Origin: Sphagnum compactum
Lineage: Eukaryota; Bryophyta; Sphagnopsida; Sphagnales
NCBI GenBank assembly: GCA_965153455.1
Contig: OZ234503.1
Location: 682,001 to 746,000 of the forward strand
Length of the DNA stretch: 64,000 nt
Direction of reading: 5' to 3'
Positions 1 to 9,284 of the stretch are shown one piece after another. The stretch's first letter is position 1, and the number at the start of each line of letters is the position of its first letter. Under the pieces are notes generated by a model. The model ran no database searches, was not told where the DNA came from, and saw nothing but the letters and a program-made list of their open reading frames with translations. Made by a program: the position numbers and the translations under genes.

Positions 1-351
1 TATAAAACTTACTACTTAATGTTAGAGTTATGGTTCAAGTTTAGAGTTTAGGACATATAAATTAATTAACATTTCTTTTACAAGTCTATAATAATTAAAA
101 TAAATCTAGGGTGCATTTTGGGCGAAATTTTTAAGCCTTAAACATATGTAAAATAATGTAATGTCATTTTATTTTATCTTTTAAAAAGTGAAAGAACTTA
201 ACTTGCAATATTACCAAATGGTAAAAAATATATATTTTTGTGTTTTGTTACAAATTTTATTTAATTATTCAAAAAATTAAGGCCAAATTTCTAGTTGGTG
301 AAAATAAGTACGTGTGTAGGTATTGTAAAATTATATGAATACTTAGCCATA

Positions 352-640
352 AATGCAATACCCATATTCAAGTTCGTTTTGATATAACCCATAGGTGATT
401 TATGTAACTTAAGGTGTAGACCCAACCCTAAATGCAATACCCACATATAGGGTCATTTCGAAATAACTAGTATGTAGTTCAGGTGGCCTTTCAATGAAAA
501 CTAAAGCCTATATGTAATACTTGCATGCAAGTTCATTTTGAAATAATCCACAAGTGATTTAAATAACCTTAGGTGAATAATCAACCCTAAATGCAATATT
601 CACATGTAAGGTCACTTCAAAATAAGTGGTTTGGGTACCC
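352..640. repeat. Tandem repeat, about 79 bp x 4 (or 158 bp x 2)
   Basis: The motif 'aatgcaatacccacat' and variants recurs at about 352, 431, 511 and 589. Each is followed by an 'aagttcattttgaaataa'-like stretch and then a 'gtgatttaaataacctt'-like or 'agttcaggtgg'-like stretch. Units 1 and 3 resemble each other more than 2 and 4, so a 158-bp dimer is possible. Copies are diverged, indicating an old array. Confidence 0.75.
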
Positions 641-994
641 AGAATATGCTTATTTATATACCTAAATTAATTTATGATAATTAATTATCATGAATAATTA
701 TCTAAAATGATGATTTGAATAACTTATCAACATAAAAAATCTAATTAAAATAATAAATTAAATATCAAATTATTGATTTAATTTTTAAATATAAAATTTA
801 ATTATTTGAATAAATAAAGTTCAACCAAATAATTAGTTAATTAATACTAAAAAATAAGTGATTTTTAAATATGATAATCAATCATTTACATTAGCCGAAA
901 TAATATTTTAGTAATTCTTTAATTATGACATCATTTGTTGATACTTAGACTAGATTATTATGTCATATGAATCCCATAAATATTACAATGGAAA

Positions 995-1225
995 CATATA
1001 TGCAAGTATTGCAAAAGATGTTAAAAATCAATAACTATTCATGAGACCTATATGCGAGTATTATGATGGATGTTAAAAATTAGCAATTATTTATAAGACC
1101 TATATGCTGGTATTGCAATGGATGTAAAAAACCAACAATTATTTACGAGACCTATATGTGGGTAATGCAATAGAGTAAAAAATTAGTAACTATTTACGAG
1201 ACTTATATGTGAGTATTACATATTT
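995..1225. repeat. Tandem repeat, about 52 bp x 4.5
   Basis: Units start with 'acctatatgcgggtattg'-like sequence at about 995, 1046, 1098, 1150 and 1201. Each continues into 'caatggatgtaaaaa' and 'aactatttacgag'. Spacing is 51-52 bp with moderate divergence. It shares no obvious unit with the array at 352-640 apart from a general 'aatgcaatac/gtattgcaat' theme, which is inverted here. Confidence 0.8.
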
Positions 1226-1678
1226 GAAATTGCCTGATGGAAATTATAATAGAAAGGATGTAGGTATTGCACAATGTTCATTTTGATATTTGTAAACCCT
1301 AGATAAATTAATGTTACCTATTCATATGGGCCTATTTAAGTTTTGATTTTTACATCTAAAGTACTAAAAAGATTATGAAAAAGAAAACAAATATGATCAA
1401 CCATATACCCATCAAATGAGTGTGATTAAAAGACAATATTATATTGATAAAAGATGTACAAAAATGGGTGGATCAAAAATTGCTAAAAGACCCAATGAAA
1501 AACAAAGGTTCTCTATAATATATCAAAGGACCAAAGTTCAAAAATTGGGTAATCCAAAAAATGAAAACGTTGAAAAATCCTAGCTAACTATGTAAAGTGG
1601 AAACCCTTAACCATATCATAATCTACAATCCTATGTTTAATTTGGTAAGCAGTTGTTGCATTTGTAGACTTTGTTGCA

Positions 1679-2350
1679 TGTTACAACCCTAGCCTTAGGC
1701 TCACGACCAAGGCTAAAAGGGTTACAAGGGCATGGGCCAGAAGGAGTGTGAGAGTGTGGGAATGAAGACTCACACTCCTGAATGAGCTCCCATTTTGGGA
1801 GTTAGAGTCCCGGTGGACTCCCGAACCTTCAGAGAGCGATTGCAGAGGTCAAAACATCTCACATTAAGGAGTTCCTTATGTCATTGAAAAGCTATTGAAA
1901 TGTAGATGTCTAAAATGGGTTCGCATGACCCATTTGGACATCTGCAAAACAAGTTATGGCGAAAAGAAAGGCCGGGAGTTAAACTGGCAGTTTGACTCTC
2001 GACCACGAAAAGTCAGGAATCGACCCGACTTTTGTGTGTGCAGGTGGTGTGCGGCACACCATTAAAAAACTCTTGATGAGAGGTACAACTTTGCTTCAGA
2101 CATCGTCCCGATCGGAGGTCTAAGCACGAAGTTATGGCCCCGCAAAGTTGCGGGAGTTCCCACCTTGGTAGTTTTGGGATTCTCCTTCGAGAGTCCCGGG
2201 ATAAAAAATCATTTGGATGTAGGCCTCATGGAGAGGTGCAGAGGATACTATATGGGGGAAGGTGGTGGCTTCCCCCAAGTTCGGGCTGTGGTGAGTCTTG
2301 TGAATCCGAAGTCACCTGTGGCTCGTTTTAGCACCAAAGGTGTTCTAACA
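1679..2350 (+). mobile_element. Probable solo or truncated LTR of a Ty1-copia-like retrotransposon
   Basis: The 672-bp block is distinctly richer in GC than its flanks. It begins TGTTACAACCC and ends GGTGTTCTAACA, so its ends are short inverted repeats (TGTTA...TAACA), as LTRs have. It is followed directly by TGGTATTAACC at 2351. Plant copia elements usually carry TGGTATCAGAG (complement of initiator tRNA-Met) just after the 5' LTR, and this reads as a mutated form. I see no gag, protease, integrase or reverse transcriptase downstream and no second LTR within the window, so this is a remnant. The termini are seen; element class is inferred. Confidence 0.55.
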
Positions 2351-2941
2351 TGGTATTAACCAACGTGTTGGTTGGTTTGATGCAAATTCAAATAAGTAAA
2401 TAAATTGCTTGTCACTCTTCCTAGTCCCATCCCGGATCCTAACTTTTCCGTTGTTTTCTTACTTTAGACTCATCTTGAGTTTATCAAGGAGCTTGGGAAC
2501 ACGTCACTACATGACGAGCAATGTATAGATGATAACGTTGCATTTCAACCTGAACTGCATTTACAACAAACTCTTCTTTTGTTGTGCCATAAACCCTATA
2601 AACACCCAAAAACCACTAAATTAAACCCTAACACACCTTGGATGAAACAAAATTATAAAAAAACAATAAACATTGATCATTATTTATTCTTACCTTCCAC
2701 AAATCATTCTAGATTCATGGAAATCTAATACATTTGTCAACTTTTGTCTCTAACTTATTTTAGTAGACTTTCGATCTTAATTTTTGATATCCCATGCCAT
2801 CTTTAATTGTCGTGCATATACAAAATGGGTGGATCGAATCATCTCTTGTAAATTTTCATCCTTTTCCATTCGTGATGTTACATCCCGAGGCATGTTTTTC
2901 ACGCCCTAGGCATTAATACCCAACACCTACAACAGTTGCTC
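2351..2941. other. Intergenic, possible decayed retroelement leader
   Basis: This follows the presumed primer-binding site. No open frame of retroelement type is present. The sequence returns to AT-rich composition by about 2560. Confidence 0.4.
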
Positions 2942-3394
2942 TTAAGCTAATTTGACCAAAGTTGGTTTTAGTAATGGTGAACATTGTTCTGCAATAATTA
3001 TCAATTTATCCCACTCACGCTGGGCTATAGCACGAGCGCAATTAACAACCTTTTGATAATTTCGCCTTTGCACAACCATGGCATCTCCCAAGATGCAAGC
3101 GTTCATTTTAGCATGGTCTTGATGTCGAGGACCTCCTTTAGAAGTTGAAGGCTTCCCAGGTTTGGCCTTTTCTGTCATTAAGCCATGCACCTCTTTCAAA
3201 TATTTGGTCAATAACCGTTTGGCACAATATGTAACAATGCAAGTGCCAACTTTACATTTCCATTTCGACCCAACCTTCATCCATTTTTTGTCCTTCTGAA
3301 CCATATTAGGTGAACAAGGAGGTGTTGGCGGCTGAAAGACTTGGTCAATTTCAAGTTTCGGACTTAAATCAAGAAATATAAAAAAATAAATCAT
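2942..3394 (-). CDS. Hypothetical 150-aa protein with degenerate C2H2 zinc finger, probably transposon-derived
   Basis: This is a single uninterrupted frame of 150 codons from an ATG at 3394. A lysine- and tryptophan-rich segment at about residues 38-75 has the spacing of a C2H2 finger (C-x4-C-x12-?-x4-H), but the first zinc-binding histidine is a tyrosine (LTKYLKEVH). The rest is basic and polar (QRRNYQKVVNCARA, QREWDKLIIIAEQC) and could bind nucleic acid. The first ~30 residues are hydrophobic and proline-rich and may not belong to the original protein. I recognise no named family. Its position among repeats and next to an LTR suggests a relic of a mobile-element or domesticated DNA-binding gene. 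Expression is not shown by anything here. Confidence 0.4.
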   Translation of the reverse strand: MIYFFIFLDLSPKLEIDQVFQPPTPPCSPNMVQKDKKWMKVGSKWKCKVGTCIVTYCAKRLLTKYLKEVHGLMTEKAKPGKPSTSKGGPRHQDHAKMNACILGDAMVVQRRNYQKVVNCARAIAQREWDKLIIIAEQCSPLLKPTLVKLA

Positions 3395-3795
3395 TACTTT
3401 GTAATAAAAAAATCCTAACCCCTAAAACCTTACACATAAAAAGTTCAAAAAACAGAATGCAGGTATTGCAAACATAAATCACACAATCATATACAATTGC
3501 TGCAAACTTTAACTATTTTCAGGTATTACAATAAAAAAATTTGACAAAAAGAATCCTGTAGCGTTCATCAAATGATGGAAGGTGCAAATATAATTAAACT
3601 TAAAAAAACTTATATAATTTATTTTATCTGCATTTAATTTAATGTATGTAAATTCTAAAACAATCTAACCCAACTTTTTTCAATCGAAATTCCCAATTTG
3701 TATTGGGAGTGATATCATCATTTGAATTACAAAGTGTCAGTGTTGTCAATTTTAAACCACATAGATTGCTTGATTCATTAATTCTCAGTTCTAAT

Positions 3796-4010
3796 GGAGT
3801 AACATTTTGCTCCCCGAGTCTTAATTTTAATGGAGGAACATTTTGCTCCCCGAGTCTTAATTTTAATGGAGGAACATTTTGCTCTTCATGTCTCAATTAT
3901 GATGGAACAACATTTTGCTCTTTACGTCCTGGTTGTAATGGATCAACATTTTGCTTCCCAATTGTTGTTATGATGAAGCAACATTTTGTTTCTGAGCTTC
4001 CAAATCACCA
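3796..4010. repeat. 36-bp minisatellite, about 5-6 units
   Basis: Units start at 3796, 3832, 3868, 3904 and 3940 with a degenerate sixth at 3975. The core is 'ggaggaacattttgctcc' followed by an 18-bp variable half. Units 1 and 2 are almost identical and units 3-6 diverge progressively. As 36 is a multiple of 3 and the unit lacks stops, both strands stay open (plus strand reads a repeated FCSPSLNFNGGT-like 12-mer), which produces spurious ORFs. I do not call a gene. Confidence 0.85.
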
Positions 4011-4129
4011 CCACCTTTTTTCAATCTCCTTCCTTTAGCCATTACAACTTTCAACATTAAAAAAAACCACCATTTCATTGTTAATTGTCAATTCTAATGA
4101 ACTAGACCAAAAGGACTAGAGAAGAAAAA

Positions 4130-4660
4130 AAAGGAAAAAAAGAAAAAGGTGATAGTAGCCTACTACCATTGCTTTCTTCACAACACCACCACCATAAAAG
4201 AAGGCAACGACATTGCTACTGTCACTTTCTTCACAACAAAGCCATTTAAAAAGGTGACAACAGTTGCCATCGCCTATTTTTGTAACAAAGCCATCGAAAA
4301 AGGTGACGGAAGTTGTCATCGTCTTTTTCTTCTTTGTGGTGTTGTTACAACAAAGAAGGCGATGGCAATTGTCGTCGCCTTTTTCATGGCAACAACACCA
4401 CAAAGGCGAAGGCGATGGCAATTGTTGTCGTCTTCTTCTTCTTCTTTTCAAACACAATGAAGAAGGTGACGGTAGCTTGCCATCGTCTTCTTCTTTTCTG
4501 CAACACCACCATAGGAAAAAACAACACCAACTACTACCATCGCCTTCTTCTTCTCTGCAATAGAACCACAGAAGAAGACGACAGCACAATGTCGTTATCT
4601 TTTTCTTCTCAAACATAGAAAAGAAGGCGACGGTAGCAAGTTGCCATTACTTTCTTCGCT
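4130..4660. repeat. Palindromic low-complexity array (GGCGATGGCAATTG / CGCCTTCTTC theme)
   Basis: About ten imperfect copies of a segment like 'aaggcgatggcaattgtc' joined to 'gtcgtcgcctttttcttc' alternate with 'acaacaccacc'/'ggtggtgttg' blocks. The unit is itself an inverted repeat centred on CAATTG, so the transcript of either strand could fold into hairpins. Stop codons are rare in several frames on both strands, giving overlapping 99-166-codon frames of low complexity. None has a recognisable domain, so I treat the tract as a repeat, not a gene. Confidence 0.7.
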
Positions 4661-4685
4661 GCAACAACACCTGAGCGCAAAATGA

Positions 4686-4762
4686 GATGAGATAGGTAGG
4701 AGGGGGGAGGTAAGTAGGAGGGGTGAGGTAGGTAGGAGGGAGGGAGGTAAGTAGGAGGGAAA
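4686..4762. repeat. G-rich minisatellite (ggtaggagg / ggtaagtaggaggg)
   Basis: Units such as 'gtaggaggggggaggtaa' recur about five times in 77 bp. The strand is almost pure purine plus T and holds several GGG or GGGG runs, so the + strand could form G-quadruplex structures. Confidence 0.75.
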
Positions 4763-6104
4763 AACTTTGAGGCAAAGAAGAGGTTGAAAAAACCAAAAAC
4801 CTTGGGTAGGGGAGGATGTGTTTTTGGTTCATCCCCAAAACGGCTTGAATGGCCTCATCCTCAACTGGTGCATTGGTGGTGCTGGTTCACTCCAGCCATA
4901 ATGAGGTATTTAAAAAAGGATAAATTTCATATGCACAGTATATGCTCACAAGACCAAGACAGCCTTTGCCTTGGATACCACTTTTCGTGGCTCCCTGAAC
5001 CCCCTAATCTCATAGATGTCTTTTATATGCATTTAGTTAGTTCTCACAGCAGCCTTGTGCCCCTTTGTATTTTGTCACTTGTTTAACCTTCATGGCTAAG
5101 TTTGAATTAGCACATTTGTAAAGCTGACAAGCAGATTTAGTTGGGGCAGAAGAGCAGGTGTAGCTAACTTAGACCCTGAGATTTCAGAATTTCAAGTTTG
5201 TTCACATTGAATGTGTTCAAAATGTATCCCATATGTTGTGTGTACACCAAATGTGTCCCTGCTCATATCTGCGAATTCAATTCAGCAAACGAATGAAGAA
5301 AACATTGCTGCCAACAGAAATCAACATGTGTAGTACCCTAGCCTATGGTAAGTTCCATGATTAAATAATCCAGAAAATCCTAAAATGCTTGTGTGAAGGT
5401 GATGAAAATGTTATCTCTCCCATGACGAAATTTGTGAACACAAAATATAATCATTTGTATAGTTCAAGATTTTGACACAAGAGTTCACTATTTTCCATGT
5501 ACCCATGTCCATCAGCGTGGGCTAAAACTATTTTAAGCAACTCAAGCCATTGACCAAACTTCTTTGCCTCCATGATCTTAACCTCAACAGTTTATAAAAT
5601 CAACAAAGTACTGTGAAAATTGATATATGAGTTAACATAAATATGTTGAATAAGTACAAAATGATTAACATAGTCAAAATCCAGAGTCAACAGGTGTTGT
5701 GAAGACTTGACTATGACTTAATCTAAATATGTCAAATTAAATATGTGTAATTAGTATCCCAGTGCGTGGTTGTTTATTGTCAGCTTCGCGTGACCCATTC
5801 ATTCAGAACATCTTGCAAAATTTTGAAGTTTTGTGGAATTTTTTCAGTATTACCCAACACATTTTTTCTTGAAACAATTTGAATGAAAAATTTCCAAATT
5901 TTAGGGACCTCATTTTCCAATTAATTATTGTCAAATCTGATGTTGACATAGGCTACAGGAATTGCAGTAACTATTTCCCTATAAATTCTCTCAAAGCTCT
6001 CCATGCTCTTTACCAATGTGCACAATGCACTGGACAAGGTTGCATGGACAATATTGAACATCAAGTGTCAAAGTTCCTTGCATTTGAAAGCACCTCATCA
6101 ACAG
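4763..6104. other. Intergenic, one dispersed repeat copy
   Basis: No gene is supported. The part at about 5515-5665 is a diverged direct copy of about 14583-14730 (listed separately). A 102-codon open frame at 5879-6187 has no recognisable features and runs into a repeat. Confidence 0.5.
5515..5665 (+). repeat. Dispersed repeat C, copy 1
   Basis: This copy shares 'gggctaaaac', 'caagccattg', 'ccaaacttctttgcctcc', 'ttataaaatcaacaaa' and 'gtgaaaattgatatatgagt' in the same order with 14583-14730, with substitutions and small gaps. It is in the same orientation. No terminal features are visible, so the element class is unknown. Confidence 0.65.
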
Positions 6105-6300
6105 TGTTTTTTTTGGGGCGAATTTTCGCAATCTGGCGACAAAAGAAAAGGGCTGGCGAATCCAACAAAGGGATTTTTGAGATTTAAAAAAAATCGCTAT
6201 ATCTTGACGAAAAAAATTTAGAAGTCGCCAGATTTAGACAGTGTGTTCATGTTAGGTCGCCAGAACTAGGCAGGATTCCAACAATTATCTACTAGTCCAC
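6105..6300 (+). repeat. Dispersed repeat B, copy 1
   Basis: The segment begins with a T-run and 'ggggcgaattttcgcaat', then 'tggcgacaaaagaaaa', 'aacaaagggatttttgag', 'gtcgccagattta', 'gttaggtcgccagaa' and 'gattccaacaatt'. The same blocks occur in the same order and orientation at about 29155-29345. A shorter related stretch lies near 46590-46680. The trinucleotide-like CGCCA/TGGCG motif recurs inside the element. The class is unknown and could be a non-autonomous element. Confidence 0.65.
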
Positions 6301-6467
6301 CAGGACAGTCGCCATTTATTACTAATTAATGCTGGGGATCCTAGCCAGTGAACCTACTTGAGGAATTTTTTTTAAAAACCCTGCTCATCACATGGAAGTT
6401 GCTTTCATCAATATCAATTGCTGGTGCCAGTCAGATAAAAGACCTTTGGTACTCTATTGGGGGGAAG

Positions 6468-6690
6468 GGCTGCCCTTATTTTCAGGCCTATTACTTCACA
6501 CTACGAGGCTTGAGGCTAGGACAACATTTAAAATTAGGGGAGGCCCAGGTGATCAGGCCTTTCCCCTACTATATTTACCTTGGCCAGTGAATTAAGTGTA
6601 GGGTACAGCCCCCAGGGTGTAGTCATTCCCAAAATAAGCGGCCCTCAAGGCTGAGGGCCGGTTATTTTGGGAATGCCCCCCACTGAGGCC
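6468..6690. mobile_element. Foldback cluster: perfect and near-perfect hairpins
   Basis: Three nested inverted repeats sit in a locally GC-rich 220 bp. AAGGGC-T-GCCCTT is near 6464-6478. TAGGGGAGGCC pairs with GGCCTttCCCCTA (6535-6545 with 6556-6568). The longest has 24-bp arms (6624-6647 and 6652-6675) with a 4-base loop AGGC and a single G:G mismatch; its outer part is CATTCCCAAAATAA / TTATTTTGGGAATG. Such a stem suggests a foldback or MITE-like element or a hairpin RNA source. The outer arm sequence recurs at 47433-47507. Confidence 0.7.
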
Positions 6691-6754
6691 GCTACCTAGT
6701 GTAAAACCCAGTGCAGTAAAATTTAAAATTTTGTTTACTATGAAACCCGGTGGG

Positions 6755-6895
6755 TATGAGATGGGTATCCTCTGGATAACATAGTTAAAAATTTATACCT
6801 GATGGGTTTCCTCTGGATATCATAGTAAAAAAATTTTAAAATTTATACCTGATGGATATCCTTCTGGTACTCACTGGTTATCACAGTATAAAAGT
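6755..6895 (+). repeat. Short tandem repeat, about 55-70 bp x 2-3
   Basis: The blocks 'tgggtatcctctggataacatagttaaaa', 'tgggtttcctctggatatcatagtaaaa' and 'tggatatccttctggtactcactggttatcacagtataaaa' follow each other, each joined by a 'aaatttatacctgatgg' linker. The copies are diverged. They are non-coding. Confidence 0.6.
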
Positions 6896-7133
6896 ATGAA
6901 AAATTTAATGCGCAAACTTCATACTCGTTAGAGGAACACACTAAGTTAGATGTTAGATACTAAATGTCAGAGGAACCTTCACTCAGTATTGCCTTGACTT
7001 TCACACCGTTGTGGAAGCCGTCAAGTTTCCTTTTGAGCCTATCTAGCCCCTAGGTAGATTCATCGACACGTACTTGCTCGTCTTGTAACCATAAAAAGCT
7101 CTCAGATATGTGGACTCTCAGATCTGAATTCCT

Positions 7134-7156
7134 GCTTCTTCTTCTTCTTCTTCTTC
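7134..7156. repeat. (CTT)n microsatellite
   Basis: About seven uninterrupted CTT units occupy this position. Confidence 0.9.
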
Positions 7157-9284
7157 ATGATCTGCCTGCCGACCTTCACAATCACAGGCTCTCTCACACC
7201 AGCAGCCTCCTTACTTTGCTTTCAAGCATTTGTATTTTGTTCTACTATGCGTCAAAATAACGGCCATTGGACACTACAGGACCTGCAAGTGCATAATCTT
7301 CGCGTGGTAGTAACGTAGACATTTCCAAGCTTAGTCATTGGTGGGTGGGTGGGGTGGCTTTATATATTGACTAAAATCAGATTTTTCTTTCCGGAAGAAT
7401 CCAAGATTCTGAATGTTTTGTGACACCAGCTTGCTTGCTTCCGAGTGCCTTGTCTTCTCCTAGATTGGAGAGTTTCTGGATTTCTGGATATTGTTGTATC
7501 AGGGTGTAATTGGAGTATTGCTGCAGGCGACATTAACAAGTGTTTCTAAGAGAATTTATGGACGTGGTTTCCAACAAGGTCAAGGAGGGTCATGGGTAGG
7601 GATTTTATTTGTGTTAGGACCATCGATCGAGCAATTAATCGTACTGCATCTTCAGACCTCAACAAGGTTAGCATCTTTATGCTCCACATCTATTGAATAT
7701 AGCCCAGTAAAGGACACTGGGTAAATTTGCAAAGTTTATTACATTTCAACTTATCGCCAAAATTGTCAAAAGAATCTAATCATAGGTCTCTGGGGTTTGG
7801 GAAATACGTAAACGTGGGCTCATCATGCTGCCTAGCTGAAAATTGACAGTTACTGGTGCTTAATGTCACTGGATCACGGTCCTTTGTCCCCTAGTTTCTG
7901 AACTCTTGTGGACAAATTCTTCATCTGGAACCCCAAGTTTCAAGGAACAGCTTCCAAAGTTTTAGTCGGTGTTTGCGCATTGTGTGTCTGTGGCGAGCTG
8001 TCTATTTTAACTCGCTTCGTTCCTCGAAAGCTCCTTGAGGTTCTTTCCGCATGACATAACGTGGGGTTCAAATCTTGTATTTCGTGCTCTTAGAGGAAGC
8101 CGTTTAAGAACTGTGGTTTATAAAAACATCATATTTTCACAACCCGTTCTTCCCAAGATCTCCTGAACTACACTTTCTCTTCGACAAGTGATTTCAATCT
8201 CTACTTATGAAGCTAGTTTCGCACCCAAATAAGAGCAGAGAAATAAGGTCCATTTGTCGAACCTCGATACGAGATGGTTAAGCTCTCTTGATACTTAATC
8301 ATCTATCCTAAATACAAGTTATGAGCAGTGATTTTTTTGGTATAGAGATATAAAAAAACATTTTAAAGAAAAAAAACTGGTGGGGAGTATGTTTAGACTT
8401 TAGACTCTTGTCGCCATTAAAAGTCTACTTTGTCTCATATTTATAGAAATTTAGCAACAGTTATGAGGATTCAAGTGTTTTTAAAGTTTCTTGATGGAAA
8501 TTTAGGGGTTTTAAGTTTAAAATAACTGGTTCATTTTCATGGTTAAATTCTTGCTCAAGGCCCTCCTTGGATCATTTTTTAATGTAAAAGCCCTCCTTCA
8601 ATAGAAAATGTTCATTGCCAAATTTTATGTCTCATAGCTTGAACTTTCTGTCTCAAACATACAAGGCTCTCTTTAAGTGGTTGGTTTCTGTCGTCATCTG
8701 GAGAGCTCCCCATCACTGTCATGGTTTGTGAAATCTTTGTTATTTGATTTTAGCTATCTTCAATCTTTTGCCAATGAGTTTCTATACCCTATGCATTGAA
8801 GTTGAGACATGAAATTTGATGCTTTAGTTGCTTTAGCATCATCAAGTTCTTATGGTTTTAATTGTCAAGATTGGAACGAAAATTTGGGTATGTGAAGTTG
8901 TTTTGATTTAAATATATTGCTAAATTTGACCAAAAGGACATGTTTGGAGAGCCTAGTCATGATATCACGGTATCACCATGACTCAAGGAAGGTTGAACTT
9001 AGGAGTGGTCCTTTTGTGAAGGAAATTAATGTAACACACATTGTTACATCAAAACTTAAACCCTCCCTTGCACAAAATCTATATGGAGGGGTTTGGTAAC
9101 ATGTGCCAAAACTAACAATTGAATTCGTTTGTTTTGGCAGTTGTTTATGTATCATTAACATATTTTTGTATCGAAAGTAAGTGGAAATACCAAGTGTTGG
9201 AGCTTAAGCTGCAAAGTATCGCTTTTTAACCTTGGATTGGAGCTAAAAACTATAGCTCGGTAAAGAGGTGAAGATAACATCATT

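Larger units (their letters stand above)
1..1678. other. AT-rich intergenic DNA with tandem arrays
   Basis: No coding region can be supported here. The stretch is strongly AT-rich and contains two tandem repeat arrays listed separately (about 352-640 and 995-1225). It ends at the left edge of a probable retrotransposon LTR. Confidence 0.6.
6721..9284. other. Intergenic region upstream of the receptor kinase
   Basis: No gene is supported. Positions 6740-6870 carry three short direct repeats of a 'tttatacctgatgggt'-like motif with 'cctctggatatcatagt'. A CTT microsatellite lies at 7134-7156. The last few hundred bases are the likely promoter and 5' leader of the kinase gene at 9285, but I cannot mark a TATA box with confidence. 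Confidence 0.5.

Noticed and set aside
3639-4038. ORFs with 12-residue repeats on both strands
   Set aside because: The repeat is a 36-bp minisatellite. Neither translation has unique flanking sequence of protein character.
4116-4616. 166-codon Cys/Trp-rich frame on the - strand and 99-103-codon frames on +
   Set aside because: They are products of the palindromic low-complexity array. Several frames on both strands are open at once, so openness is not evidence for coding.
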